Shown here piece after piece: positions 26,651 through 35,603 of a DNA stretch of 64,000 nt. Every line of letters begins with the position of its first letter. Positions within the stretch are counted from its first letter, which is position 1. The position numbers were made by a program, and so were the translations under genes. Source of the stretch: Amycolatopsis sp. CA-230715 (GTDB taxonomy: Bacteria; Actinomycetota; Actinomycetes; Mycobacteriales; Pseudonocardiaceae); contig NZ_CP059997.1 of assembly GCF_018736145.1 (NCBI RefSeq), forward strand, positions 8,989,501 through 9,053,500. The letters run 5' to 3'. The notes beneath the pieces are model-generated. The model had not been told where the DNA came from, did no database searches, and saw only the letters and a list, made by a program, of their open reading frames with translations.

Positions 26651-27804
26651 CGCTTCGCTCCGCGGATCAGGCCGCCGCCGATGATGAGCCGCTGGATCTC
26701 GCTGGTGCCTTCGTAGAGCCGCAGCAGCCGGACGTCCCGGTAGATCCGTTCGACCGGGACCTCGCGCATGTAGCCGGTGCCGCCGTGGATCTGCACCGCC
26801 AGATCGGCCACCTTGCCCGCCATCTCGGTGCAGTACAGCTTGGCCGCGGACGGCCCGAGCCGGCGGTCCTCCCCGGACACGTAGCGCGCCGCCGCCTCGC
26901 GCACCAGCGCGCGCCCGGCCATGACCCCGGTCTGCTGATCCGCCAGCATCGCCTGCACCAGCTGGAATTCCCCGATCGGCGTGCCGCCCTGGGTGGCCGA
27001 AGCGGCGTAGGCGACCGATTCGTCCAGTGCGCGTTGCGCGGTGCCGACCGCGAGCGCGGCGATGTGCACCCTGCCGCGCGCCAGCGAGGTCATCGCCGCG
27101 CGGTACCCGGCGTCCTCGTCACCGCCGACCAGGCTCGACGCGGGCACCCGGACGTTCGAGAAGGTGACGTCCGCGGTCCAGGCGCCTTCCTGGCCCATCT
27201 TCGCGTCCTTGGGCCCGACCTCCACGCCGGGTCTGTCCGCGGGTACCAGGAACACCGCGATGCCCGGCCCCGACTCGTCCGCGGGCCGGGTCCTGGCGAA
27301 CACCACGAACAGATCGGCGATCGGGGCGTTGGTGATGAACCGTTTCCCGCCGTCGAGCACCCAGCCGTCGCCGTCACGGACCGCCTTGGCGCGCAGGCCC
27401 GCCGGGTTCGACCCGGCACCGGGTTCGGTCAGCGCGAACGAGGCCACCACCTCACCCGAAGCGATGCGCTCCAGCCATTCCGCCTTCTGCGCGTCGGTGC
27501 CGAAGTTGACCAGCACTTGCCCGGCGATGCCGTTGTTGGTGCCGAACATCGACCGCAGCGCCAGCGACGTGTACCCGAACTCCATCGCCAGCTCGACGTC
27601 CTGGGACAGATCGAGCCCGAGCCCGCCCCACTCCTGCGGGATCGCGTAGCCGAACAACCCCATCTCCGCCGCCTGCGCACGCAGGTCGCCGGGAATCGCG
27701 TCGTCGTTCATGATCTCCAGCTCGCGCGGGATCACCTTCGTCCGCACGAAATCACGCACCAGCTCGACGATCGGGCGGAAGTCCTCGGGGCTCACGGCTG
27801 CCAT
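26647..27804 (-). CDS. Acyl-CoA dehydrogenase, first gene of leftward operon
   Basis: 385 residues. ASFALTEPGAGSNPAGLRAKA is the FAD/substrate loop and GTGYMREVPVERIYRDVRLLRLYEGTSEIQRLII the C-terminal signature with EGTSE. The ATG at 27804 directly follows a G-run that could serve as ribosome-binding site; an earlier in-frame start at 27846 adds 14 residues absent from the usual N-terminus. It is only about 40% alike to the second dehydrogenase of the same operon by eye, so they probably act on different intermediates. Confidence 0.9.
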   Translation of the reverse strand: MAAVSPEDFRPIVELVRDFVRTKVIPRELEIMNDDAIPGDLRAQAAEMGLFGYAIPQEWGGLGLDLSQDVELAMEFGYTSLALRSMFGTNNGIAGQVLVNFGTDAQKAEWLERIASGEVVASFALTEPGAGSNPAGLRAKAVRDGDGWVLDGGKRFITNAPIADLFVVFARTRPADESGPGIAVFLVPADRPGVEVGPKDAKMGQEGAWTADVTFSNVRVPASSLVGGDEDAGYRAAMTSLARGRVHIAALAVGTAQRALDESVAYAASATQGGTPIGEFQLVQAMLADQQTGVMAGRALVREAAARYVSGEDRRLGPSAAKLYCTEMAGKVADLAVQIHGGTGYMREVPVERIYRDVRLLRLYEGTSEIQRLIIGGGLIRGAKR

Positions 27805-28047
27805 CCCCCCACTATGGACCACGGCTTGATCAGGATCGTGGAGCACGTCGAAGTGAGGCCAGTCGGGCGATGCAGCGGAGGGTGGCGCGCTGCGACACTG
27901 GACGGCGGAACGGGCACCGACGGCTCTCCGCGGAATCGCCCAGCACCCGAACAGGTTCCACGTCGATTTCGGCTGCCCAGACGCCGCGCAGCCCGATTCT
28001 CTCGATGTTCGACCGGAATCGTCACCAGCGTCTGCGAAGGAGCGACC

Positions 28048-29298
28048 ATGGGCTCTGTCACCGAATACGGTGCTCGCTACATAATTCCGTCCTCGGCGAC
28101 CAGATCCTTCAGCGGCAGGACGTTGCAGGAACTGCTGCAGATCGCGTTACGGGTCGAGTTCGCGACCATTCCGCCCTACCTGACGGCGATGTATTCGATC
28201 AAGGACAAGGGATCGGAGGCGTACCAGTTCGTCCGCGGGGTCGTGTTGGAGGAGATGATCCACCTCAACCTCGCGGCGAACCTCCTCAACGCGGTCGGCG
28301 GAGAACCGGAGCTCGTCGTCCCACCCGGCCGCGGGAATCCGTTTCCACCGCGCTATCCCGCTCATCTTTCCGAGGACGCCGAGGACGGCGGCCCCTACCT
28401 CCAGCTGATGGCCGCGTCTGCCGAGTTGTTCCGAAGCACCTTCATGCGGATCGAGCAACCCGCGCAGCCGGACGCGCCGCCGCAGGAAGCGGGATTTTCC
28501 ACCATCGGCCAGCTGTACGCGGCGATTCTCGCCAAATTCGAGGAGTACGACCACGACACCGGCAAATACGACGCGGCGCGGCAGAGCGAGCGCTGGAACT
28601 TCGGGAACAGCGGCGGCACCGTCATCATCGTGCGGGACCTCGACTCAGCGAAAAGGGCGATCAACGAGATCGTCGAACAGGGCGAAGGCGCCGACATGAC
28701 CGGCGAACTGCGCGATCCCGATTACCGGGTTCGCGAGCCGTGGGGGCAGTACGAGTACTACGGGCCGCGTGCCGACGGCACCTACGGCCCGGTACTGGGC
28801 ACCCCGCTGGAACTGTCGCACTACTTCAAGTTCAAGGCGATCGCCGACGGCACCACCCCGCTTCCCCCGACGTATCCGATGATCGCCAATCCCGGCAGGG
28901 AGAAGTACGAGAACGCGCTCGCCGTCGAACTCAGCGATCTGTTCGACCACGCGTACAGCGCGCTGGTCGACGACCTGCAGAAAGCGCTGCGCGGTGACAA
29001 GGACCTGTTCTTCACCAGGGTCGTTCCCGCGATGCGGGTGACCCTCCCCGGGCTCGCCACGGAGCTCATGCAGACCACGATCGCCCCCGCGGGCTACACC
29101 GCCGCCGATCCGACGGCGGGACCCGCCTTCCGGTACGTGCCCGCGCGGGAGCGCCGGAGATCGGCGGCGCTCGACCGCCTCATCGCGGACCTGGGCACGG
29201 GGCGGTACCGCGGCGGGTCGGACACGCTCGGCGCCACCTTGCGCCGCATCAGGGAGAACCAACCCGCGGCCGACGAGGGGGAGTACGGCGATGTCTGA
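28048..29298 (+). CDS. Ferritin-like protein related to the VioB/RebD C-terminal domain
   Basis: 416 residues. The first roughly 230 residues form a ferritin-like four-helix domain (PF12902 type) with candidate di-iron ligands Glu37 (LRVEFATIPPYL), Glu68/Glu69 and His72 (LEEMIHLNLAANLL). The block closely resembles the iminophenyl-pyruvate dimer synthase domain of VioB. The rest is helical and unassigned. The ATG at 28048 has GAAGGAG upstream; the 243 bases before it, divergent from the acyl-CoA operon, hold no gene. Its stop overlaps the LodA-like start by 8 bases, so the two are co-translated and may form a complex. A role in oxidative coupling or in maturing the partner oxidase is inference. 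Confidence 0.8.
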   Translation: MGSVTEYGARYIIPSSATRSFSGRTLQELLQIALRVEFATIPPYLTAMYSIKDKGSEAYQFVRGVVLEEMIHLNLAANLLNAVGGEPELVVPPGRGNPFPPRYPAHLSEDAEDGGPYLQLMAASAELFRSTFMRIEQPAQPDAPPQEAGFSTIGQLYAAILAKFEEYDHDTGKYDAARQSERWNFGNSGGTVIIVRDLDSAKRAINEIVEQGEGADMTGELRDPDYRVREPWGQYEYYGPRADGTYGPVLGTPLELSHYFKFKAIADGTTPLPPTYPMIANPGREKYENALAVELSDLFDHAYSALVDDLQKALRGDKDLFFTRVVPAMRVTLPGLATELMQTTIAPAGYTAADPTAGPAFRYVPARERRRSAALDRLIADLGTGRYRGGSDTLGATLRRIRENQPAADEGEYGDV

Positions 29299-31213
29299 CC
29301 ACGTTCTGGAAGGCCTCGCCGCATCGGTGTCGATCTTCCCGGCCATCGGGGTCGCCAGGGTCGGGAACACCGGGCCGGGCGACACCACCGACGACTACTA
29401 CCTGCCGCCGGAGGGAATCGGGCGGCTCCCGACGGAAAGCGACGGCGGGCCGCCGTTCGACGTGTCCGGTTTCCGGGACCGGCAGGGCCGTCTCCGCAAG
29501 CAGGCCGCGACGTTCGCCCTCTACCACGAAGATCGCCGGGAACCGCTCAGGATCGGCACCGCGCTCCCGCTGCCGGACGGCGGGAGCGCCCAGATCGTCG
29601 ACGTCGTGTGGACCGCGCACCTGGCCAACAAGAAGGCGGCCTGGTACCAGTTCGAGGGCGGGGTGGGCGAGAAGGGTTATCCGCCAAGGCATCCGCTACG
29701 CAACGCGGACGTCCGCGGCGAGGACCGGCGCGGGCTCATCATCGACCCCGGCCCGCGCACGGTCAGCACGAGGGGGACCAGGACCGGCGAATTCGACCGG
29801 AACGACGGGGACGGGCGCAGCACCTTCCCGCCGGACGGCCCGGATCCGGACCGGGAGCGGATCACCACGCTCGGGCGGATCACGGCAGGGGACGACGGCG
29901 GGCTGCTCCTGCTCGGCGGGGCCGGGGTCGCCTACACCACCAGCGCCGCGCCCGCGCTCGGCGACGATGACAACAACGACCACTGGTGGGACGACGTCTC
30001 CGACGGGCCGGTGTCGGCCACGATGGTGGTGCGGGTGGTCGACCAGCGGGGCGAGCAGGTCGGGCCGGAGCACGAGATCCGCCTGCTCGACACGTCGTGG
30101 GCGATCGTCGCCCCGCCGTCCTACGCCCCGGAGGTCGTCACCCTGGTCACGCTGTACGACACCCTGTTCGACATGGCGGTCCGGCACGAGGGCATCCGGC
30201 CGGGCATCTACCGCGAAGGGCAGTGGCAGCAGGGGTACCGGCCGCACTACCCGACCGAGATCGAACCGATCCTGCGCCGCGCCACCGAGGTCCCGTGGGT
30301 GGTCGCGGTGCCGCCCAAGGTGCACACCTTCGACCTCGACCGGCTGGGCACCAAGGATCCCCGGTTCGACCAGATCCGCCGCTACCTGTTCGAGTCGCTG
30401 CGGCCGCCGCAGGCCCCGAACACGCTCAGCTCGCCCGGCACCGGCTACCGGCTGATGCCCTACATCGCGGGCGACGACATCAGCAGCCAGCAGACGGCGA
30501 AGTTCCACACCCTCACCCCGACCCAGTACTTCCTGCTCGGCCAGTGGGCCGACGGGAACTTCCGCACCGCGGACGAGACGCCCAACCCGATGTCCGGCCC
30601 GGAGTGGCATCCGGGGCACCGGCTGACCGCGGCCGCGCTCGGCAACAGCTCGGGGCCGCCGTTCTCGCCGGGGATCGAGATGGGCTGGCTCTCGCGGGTG
30701 CCCGCGGTCTACGCCAAGCCGTTCCGGTTCCGCTTCGCGCCGGTCGCGAACCTGCCGGTGGAGGCGGGCAGGCTGAGCCTGGCCACCGATCCGGCGGACG
30801 GGCTCGAGCCCGGTGACGTCACGAAGTACATGTCCGTGCCGTGGCAGGCCGATTTCAACGGCTGCGCGGTGCACGAGAGCGACGGGCACCATCTCTGGTG
30901 GTGGCCCGCGCATCGGCCGATGTTCGTCTACGCCAGGCGGGAGAAGCCCGGCGCGGTGTCCGAAAAGGACGAATGGAACCACGTCGGGTGGATCGGTACC
31001 GTTCGCGACCAGACCGCCGCGGACTACGTGGCCTTCGCCGATCGGCTCGAGATGGCCGAGCACTGGCACGAACTCGGGTTCGTCATGCACAACGCGCGGA
31101 TCGGTCCGCGCGATGACACCGAGGCCCCGGATCCGCCGCGGTTCGTCGAAGTGCGGCGGACGCTGCCGCGCCCGGGTTTCGTGCTCGACGACCACAACCG
31201 GCCGCGTGACTAG
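29291..31213 (+). CDS. LodA/GoxA-family cysteine tryptophylquinone oxidase
   Basis: 640 residues. The family oxidises a primary amine of an amino acid (Lys in LodA, Gly in GoxA) to aldehyde or keto acid plus NH3 and H2O2, using a CTQ cofactor made from its own Cys and Trp. The single Cys of this chain is C525 (PWQADFNGC), and W592 (EHWHELGFV) lies 67 residues on, close to the 65-residue spacing I recall for LodA C516/W581. WWWPAHRP is the family's WWPAQRP block. The N-terminus SIFPAIGVARVGN is typical. No signal peptide is seen. GAGGGGGAG precedes the ATG. It is flanked, with 8-base overlaps, by a ferritin-like gene and a LodB-like gene. Confidence 0.88.
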   Translation: MSDHVLEGLAASVSIFPAIGVARVGNTGPGDTTDDYYLPPEGIGRLPTESDGGPPFDVSGFRDRQGRLRKQAATFALYHEDRREPLRIGTALPLPDGGSAQIVDVVWTAHLANKKAAWYQFEGGVGEKGYPPRHPLRNADVRGEDRRGLIIDPGPRTVSTRGTRTGEFDRNDGDGRSTFPPDGPDPDRERITTLGRITAGDDGGLLLLGGAGVAYTTSAAPALGDDDNNDHWWDDVSDGPVSATMVVRVVDQRGEQVGPEHEIRLLDTSWAIVAPPSYAPEVVTLVTLYDTLFDMAVRHEGIRPGIYREGQWQQGYRPHYPTEIEPILRRATEVPWVVAVPPKVHTFDLDRLGTKDPRFDQIRRYLFESLRPPQAPNTLSSPGTGYRLMPYIAGDDISSQQTAKFHTLTPTQYFLLGQWADGNFRTADETPNPMSGPEWHPGHRLTAAALGNSSGPPFSPGIEMGWLSRVPAVYAKPFRFRFAPVANLPVEAGRLSLATDPADGLEPGDVTKYMSVPWQADFNGCAVHESDGHHLWWWPAHRPMFVYARREKPGAVSEKDEWNHVGWIGTVRDQTAADYVAFADRLEMAEHWHELGFVMHNARIGPRDDTEAPDPPRFVEVRRTLPRPGFVLDDHNRPRD

Positions 31214-32237
31214 GGTCGTCGTGCTCGGGGCGGGACCGGCCGGGACGAGCGCCGCGATCGCGTTGCGGCGCGCCGGGTACGAGGTCGTCCTTGTCGACCC
31301 GGCCGGGGTGACGGCGGGCGAGTCGGTCCCGCCCTCGATCACCACCGCGCTGGGTCTTCTCGGCCTCGGCACGGCCGAGCTCGACCGGGAACACCCGCGC
31401 TCGCTCGGCACCGCGTCGGAATGGGGTGCGCCCGGTCTGGCGCATCGCGACTACCTGCTCGACGGCCTCGGTCCCGGATGGCATCTGGACCGCGCGCGGT
31501 TCGACCGAATGTTGCGCGCCACCGCCGTCGCCGCTGGCGCGGTACTCGTGCCGGATCGCCACCGCGCCGCCAGCCGCACCCCGTCGGGCTGGTCCATCAC
31601 CTGCCGTGCGACGCGGTTGACCGCGGACGTCGTCGTCGACGCGACCGGGCGCCGTGCCGCGTTCGCCACCGCGCGAGGGGCACGGCGGTGGTTCGCCGAC
31701 CGGCTGGTCGGCGTCACCGCGATCGTGCCGGACCCCTCGGTGCGAGGTCATGTCGTGCTCGAAGCGGCCGAAAACGGGTGGTGGTACGCGTCGCCGCAGC
31801 CGGGCGACCGGTCGGTGATCGCGTGGCTGTCCGACGTCGATCTCCTCCGCCGTGACGGGTGTGCGCGCCCGGCACCGTGGTTGGCGGCGCTCCGGCGGAC
31901 CCGCCACATCGGCGCGCCGCCGGACGAGCCGGCGCTGACCGTCCGGGACGCCCGATCCCACTTGCTCGTGCCGGACGCGGGCCGGGACTGGATCGCCGTC
32001 GGGGACGCCGCGATGGCGCTGGATCCGTTGAGCAGTGCGGGAATCGCGGAGGCGATCAGATCGGGCGTGCTGGCCGCGGACCTCATCGCGACGCGGCGGC
32101 TGGGGCACGAACGCGGCCTCGGCCGCCGGTTCGCGGACTACCTCCGGCAGCGCCGCGACCTGTACCGCCTCGAACGCCGCTGGATCAGTCCATTTTGGAC
32201 GAGGCGATGGGCGGTCACCACACCGCGACCGCGGTGA
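31206..32237 (+). CDS. LodB-like FAD-dependent maturation protein
   Basis: 343 residues, a p-hydroxybenzoate-hydroxylase-fold flavoprotein. The FAD motif VVLGAGPAGTSAAIALRRAG is at residues 4-23 and the second motif GDAAMALDPLSSAGIAEAI near residue 262. In the lodAB system the LodB flavoprotein is required to form the quinone cofactor of LodA. Gene order and the 8-base overlap with the LodA-like gene support the same role here. The GTG start lies inside the end of the upstream gene. Its own end overlaps a leftward gene by 23 bases. Confidence 0.82.
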   Translation: MTRVVVLGAGPAGTSAAIALRRAGYEVVLVDPAGVTAGESVPPSITTALGLLGLGTAELDREHPRSLGTASEWGAPGLAHRDYLLDGLGPGWHLDRARFDRMLRATAVAAGAVLVPDRHRAASRTPSGWSITCRATRLTADVVVDATGRRAAFATARGARRWFADRLVGVTAIVPDPSVRGHVVLEAAENGWWYASPQPGDRSVIAWLSDVDLLRRDGCARPAPWLAALRRTRHIGAPPDEPALTVRDARSHLLVPDAGRDWIAVGDAAMALDPLSSAGIAEAIRSGVLAADLIATRRLGHERGLGRRFADYLRQRRDLYRLERRWISPFWTRRWAVTTPRPR

Positions 32238-32559
32238 TGACGTGGACCGCCGCGGCGACGGAACTTCCCGCCGTCATGCCCCATTCCCGGCGGGTGGCGC
32301 CGATACCGGCGTCGCCGAGCTGCGCGACGGCGGCGGCGAGGAGCGCCACCGCGCAGGCCGGTCCGGACCAGGCCAGCGGCAGCACCCCGGCGAGCGCGCC
32401 CAGCGGAACCGCTCTGACCGCGTACATCCAGCCGTAGAACCGCTCACCGCCGGTCGGCGCGGCGCTGCGGCTCAGCGCCGCCGGACGAACCACCGCCACG
32501 ACGGCGAAAGCGACGGTCACGGCGGCGACGAAGGTGTTGGCCACCAGCAAGGCGATCAC
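32215..32559 (-). CDS. Small four-helix membrane protein
   Basis: 114 residues with four hydrophobic segments (starting IALLVANTFVAAVTVAFAVVAVV). No catalytic motif. It resembles the DUF4267-type small membrane proteins, often found beside MarR or TetR regulators; the function is unknown. The GTG at 32559 has AAAGGGAG upstream. It is divergent, with a 65-base gap, from the MarR gene, which probably controls it. Confidence 0.7.
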   Translation of the reverse strand: MIALLVANTFVAAVTVAFAVVAVVRPAALSRSAAPTGGERFYGWMYAVRAVPLGALAGVLPLAWSGPACAVALLAAAVAQLGDAGIGATRREWGMTAGSSVAAAVHVITAVAVW

Positions 32560-32582
32560 GGCGTCTCCCTTTCCTCTGCCAA

Positions 32583-32624
32583 CTGTTCAACTTGTGCACT
32601 ATTGACAGATGGTACAGTGCTGGG
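32583..32624. promoter_or_regulatory. Divergent control region with MarR operator candidate
   Basis: CTGTTCAA (32583-32590) and TTGACAG (32602-32608) form an inverted repeat with one extra base. TACAGT (32613-32618) is followed by exactly six bases and the ATG of the marR gene, a leaderless arrangement that the operator would cover. Confidence 0.45.
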
Positions 32625-33074
32625 ATGGCAGGGAAGAGCGGTGGCGAACGACCGTTGGCCGAGTCCTCGGCGTTCCGGCTCACGGTGCTGGGCACGCACC
32701 TGGCCAACGACTTCGCCGAGCACCTCCGCGCCGCGGAGCTGACGCCGAAGCACCTCGGCATGCTCACGATGGTCGAGCAGGGGTTCGCCACGACCCAGGA
32801 CGACGTCGCGCGGCTCATGCGCGTGAGCCCCAGCCTGGTCGTCCGGCTCGCGGACCACCTGGAGCAGCGCGGCCTGATCGACCGGTCCCGCGATCCGGCC
32901 AACCGGCGACGGCACATCATCTCGGTCACCGCGCGGGGAAGGTCCGTGCTCGACGAGGCTGGCTCCTACGCGGCGACGCTCGACGCCTGGCTGGCCGAAA
33001 GCCTCGGCCCTCGGCTCGATCGGGAGCTGGCCGGTGCGCTCGCCCGCTTGATGGGGCGGCTCACCGAGGGGTGA
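32625..33074 (+). CDS. MarR-family transcriptional regulator
   Basis: 149 residues. The winged helix is in the middle: TTQDDVARLMRVSPSLVVRLADHLEQRGLIDRSRDPANRRRHIISVTARG, with the RSRDPxNRRRxxIxVT wing of the family. The ATG at 32625 is chosen because of the -10 box six bases upstream; there is no ribosome-binding site. Its stop overlaps the convergent CoA-transferase gene by 14 bases. The likely target is the divergent membrane protein. Confidence 0.88.
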   Translation: MAGKSGGERPLAESSAFRLTVLGTHLANDFAEHLRAAELTPKHLGMLTMVEQGFATTQDDVARLMRVSPSLVVRLADHLEQRGLIDRSRDPANRRRHIISVTARGRSVLDEAGSYAATLDAWLAESLGPRLDRELAGALARLMGRLTEG

Positions 33075-34281
33075 CGGCGGTTTCCGTTGCCGTGCAGGCG
33101 ATATCGGCCTCGACGAGGGCGGTGATCTGCTCGTCGGTGTACCCGAGCGAGGCGAGGATGCGGGCGGTGTCGGCACCCTGCTCGCGCGGGGCGGTGCGGA
33201 CCGCGCCAGCGGTCCGGCTCAGCTTGATCGGGATCCCGCCGCCGCGGTAGCCGTCGAGTTCGACGACCATTTCCCGGTGCAGTACCTGGGGATCGGTCAT
33301 CGCCTCGCCGACGTCGTGCACCGGAGTCGCCGGTACCCCGCGTCGCAGGAGCGCGCGGCCGAGCTCGTGCCGTGCCAGCGCGCCGATCCGGTCGGCCAGG
33401 GGCGGGCGCAGCGCGGCGACGTTGCGCACCCGGTCGGCGTTGGTGGTGAAACGGGGGTCCGCGGCGATTTCCGGCAGCTCCAGCACCTCGGCGAGCTGGC
33501 GGAACTGGCGATCGTTACCGGCGCCGATGAAGATCAGGCCGTCGCGAGCGTCGAACGTGTCGTAGGGGGCGATCGCCGGGTGCGCCGATCCGGTGCGCCG
33601 CGGGATCTCGCCGGAGGCCAGCCAGGACGGCGAATGCGGGTGCAGCAACGAGATCGCGGTGTCGAGCAGCGCGCAGTCGACGAGCTGGCCCCGTCCGGTC
33701 GAGTGCCGGTCGTTGAGCGCGAGCAGCACACCGGAGAACGCGTAGATCCCGGTGACCATGTCGACGACCGGCACGCCGACGCGCAACGGAGGCCCCGACG
33801 GTTCGCCGTTCACGCTCATCAGCCCGCTGTACGCCTGCAGCACGGCGTCGTAACCGGGCATCGCCCCCATCGGCCCGTCCACGCCGAATCCGGTGATACG
33901 GCAGTGGATCAGCCGCGGGAACCGTTCCGCGAGCACCTCGTCGGAAAAGCCCCATCCGGCCAGGGTGCCCGCCTTGAAGTTCTCCACCACGACGTCCGCG
34001 TCTCCGAGGAGGCGGTCCAACACCCGCTGGCCGCCGGGTGTGCTGAGATCGAGGCACAGATTCGTTTTGTTGCGGTTGAGCCCCGCGTGGTAGGCGCTCA
34101 TCGTCGCGGTCAGGAACGGCGGGCCCCACGTACGGGTCTCGTCACCGGACGGCGGCTCGACCTTGATCACCTCGGCGCCGTGATCGGCGAGCATCTGCGT
34201 GCACAGCGGCCCGGCGAGCACGCGGGAAAGGTCCAGCACGCGGACGCCGCGGAGGCTGCCGCTGGGGGAGGGGGCGGTCAA
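33061..34281 (-). CDS. CaiB/BaiF family CoA-transferase
   Basis: 406 residues, family III CoA-transferase length. The N-terminus GVRVLDLSRVLAGPLCTQMLADHGAEVIKVEPPSGDETR is diagnostic, and the catalytic Asp is expected in the GxxYxxxxD-type region around residue 170 (VGVPVVDMVTGIYAFSG). It moves CoA between an acyl-CoA and a carboxylic acid, activating the acid for the acyl-CoA dehydrogenase encoded just upstream. Start TTG 34281 has GGGAG five bases before it and lies 11 bases after the dehydrogenase stop. A longer open frame runs on to 35478 but overlaps that gene and is a shadow. Confidence 0.88.
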   Translation of the reverse strand: MTAPSPSGSLRGVRVLDLSRVLAGPLCTQMLADHGAEVIKVEPPSGDETRTWGPPFLTATMSAYHAGLNRNKTNLCLDLSTPGGQRVLDRLLGDADVVVENFKAGTLAGWGFSDEVLAERFPRLIHCRITGFGVDGPMGAMPGYDAVLQAYSGLMSVNGEPSGPPLRVGVPVVDMVTGIYAFSGVLLALNDRHSTGRGQLVDCALLDTAISLLHPHSPSWLASGEIPRRTGSAHPAIAPYDTFDARDGLIFIGAGNDRQFRQLAEVLELPEIAADPRFTTNADRVRNVAALRPPLADRIGALARHELGRALLRRGVPATPVHDVGEAMTDPQVLHREMVVELDGYRGGGIPIKLSRTAGAVRTAPREQGADTARILASLGYTDEQITALVEADIACTATETAVTPR

Positions 34282-34292
34282 GACGACTCCCG

Positions 34293-35459
34293 TCAGTAGG
34301 ATTTGGGCAGGCCGAGCACATGGGCGGACACGTAGTTCAGCACCATTTCCTGGCTGACCGGGGCGAGGCGGAGGATGCGCGACTCCCGGAAGTACCGCTC
34401 CACGTGGTATTCCCTGGCGTATCCCATCCCGCCGTGGGTCTGGATGGCTTGGTCCGCGGTGGTGAACCCGGCGTCGGCGCAGAGCCATTTCGCCATGTTC
34501 GCCTCTCTGCCGCAGGGCAGGCCCTGGTCGTACCGCCACGCGGCGTTGCGCGCCATCAGTTCCGCGGCGTCGAGCCGGGTGACGGCTTCGGCGAGCGGAA
34601 AGGCGATGCCCTGGTTCTGGCCGATGGGCCGTTCGAAGACCACGCGTTCCTTCGCGTAGCGCACGGCGCGGTCCAGTGCGGCCCTGCCGATCCCCAGCGC
34701 TTCGTGCGCCAGCAGGATCCGTTCGGGATTGAGGCCGTCGAGCAGGTAGCGGAATCCTTGGCCCTCCTCGCCGATCCGCGCGCTCTCCGGGACGAACAGG
34801 TCCTCGATGACGACCTCGTAGGACGACACCGCGTTGCGGCCGAGCTTCGGGATCGCGCTGAGCCGGACGTGGGCCGGATCGAGGTCGACGAGGAACAGGG
34901 ACATGCCGTCGGTGGCGCGCTCCACTTGTTCCCGTCGCGTGGTCCTGGCGATGAGCACCATCTTCTGCGAGTCGCCTGCCTTGGTGATCCACACCTTGCG
35001 CCCGTTGACCAGGTAACCGCCCGCGGTCTTCTCGGCGAACGTGGTGATCCTGGTGGTGTCGGTGCCCGCTTCGGGCTCGGTGACCCCGAAGCAGACGTGC
35101 AGCGAGCCGTCGGCGGCCGCGGGGAGGATCTCGGCGCGGAGCTGTTCGCTGCCGTGCTTGACGATGGTGTTCAGCCCGAAGATGGACAGGTGCATGGTGC
35201 TGCACCCGTTCATGCCCGCGCCGGACGCGGCGATCTCCTCCAGCAGCAGTGCCGCCTCGCTGATGCCGAGCCCGCCGCCGCCGTACTCCTCCGGGATCGC
35301 GATCCCGAGCCAGCCGCCCTCGGCGAAGGCGTTGTAGAAGTCCCACGGGAACTTGCCGTGCGCGTCGCAGTCGGCCCAGTACTCGTCGGGGAAGCCGCGG
35401 GCCAGTTCGCGTGCCCCGGCGCGCAGGGCCTGCTGGTCCCGGGTCAGTTCGAAGTGCAA
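34293..35459 (-). CDS. Acyl-CoA dehydrogenase, first gene of IclR-controlled operon
   Basis: 388 residues. CFGVTEPEAGTDTTRI is the FAD/substrate loop and GGMGYAREYHVERYFRESRILRLAPVSQEMVLNYV the C-terminal signature; the usual EGTxE is replaced by APVSQ, seen in some members acting on branched or aromatic-derived acyl-CoAs. The TTG start at 35459 has AAAGGA seven bases upstream. An IclR-like operator at 35487-35502 lies 28 bases before the start. Together with the CoA-transferase it forms an acid-activation and oxidation module. Confidence 0.9.
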   Translation of the reverse strand: MHFELTRDQQALRAGARELARGFPDEYWADCDAHGKFPWDFYNAFAEGGWLGIAIPEEYGGGGLGISEAALLLEEIAASGAGMNGCSTMHLSIFGLNTIVKHGSEQLRAEILPAAADGSLHVCFGVTEPEAGTDTTRITTFAEKTAGGYLVNGRKVWITKAGDSQKMVLIARTTRREQVERATDGMSLFLVDLDPAHVRLSAIPKLGRNAVSSYEVVIEDLFVPESARIGEEGQGFRYLLDGLNPERILLAHEALGIGRAALDRAVRYAKERVVFERPIGQNQGIAFPLAEAVTRLDAAELMARNAAWRYDQGLPCGREANMAKWLCADAGFTTADQAIQTHGGMGYAREYHVERYFRESRILRLAPVSQEMVLNYVSAHVLGLPKSY

Positions 35460-35486
35460 GGGGTGGTCCTTTCCGCACCGCGCGAT

Positions 35487-35502
35487 GTTCGTATATAGGA
35501 AT
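35487..35502. promoter_or_regulatory. IclR-type operator, leftward operon
   Basis: GTTCGTATATAGGAAT matches the reverse complement of the second site (35604-35619) at 13 of 16 positions. It overlaps a TATATA-rich region suited to the leftward -10. Confidence 0.6.
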
Positions 35503-35544
35503 TGATGCGCAGATATAGATACAGAATCGGATCGGGCGCGCGTG

Positions 35545-35584
35545 CTGTCAAGGGTTGACAGTGACCGGGTTCACCTCTTTAACT
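35545..35584 (+). promoter_or_regulatory. Promoter of the MHS transporter/iclR operon
   Basis: TTGACA (35555-35560), an 18-base spacer and TTAACT (35579-35584). The -35 box is the right arm of an inverted repeat, CTGTCAA-ggg-TTGACAG (35545-35561). Confidence 0.5.
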
Positions 35585-35603
35585 TTCGTAGTTGCGACGA
35601 TGT

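Noticed and set aside
33061..35478. 805-residue reading of the CoA-transferase gene
   Set aside because: The extra N-terminal half is the acyl-CoA dehydrogenase gene read in another frame; family start and a TTG with GGGAG fit 34281.
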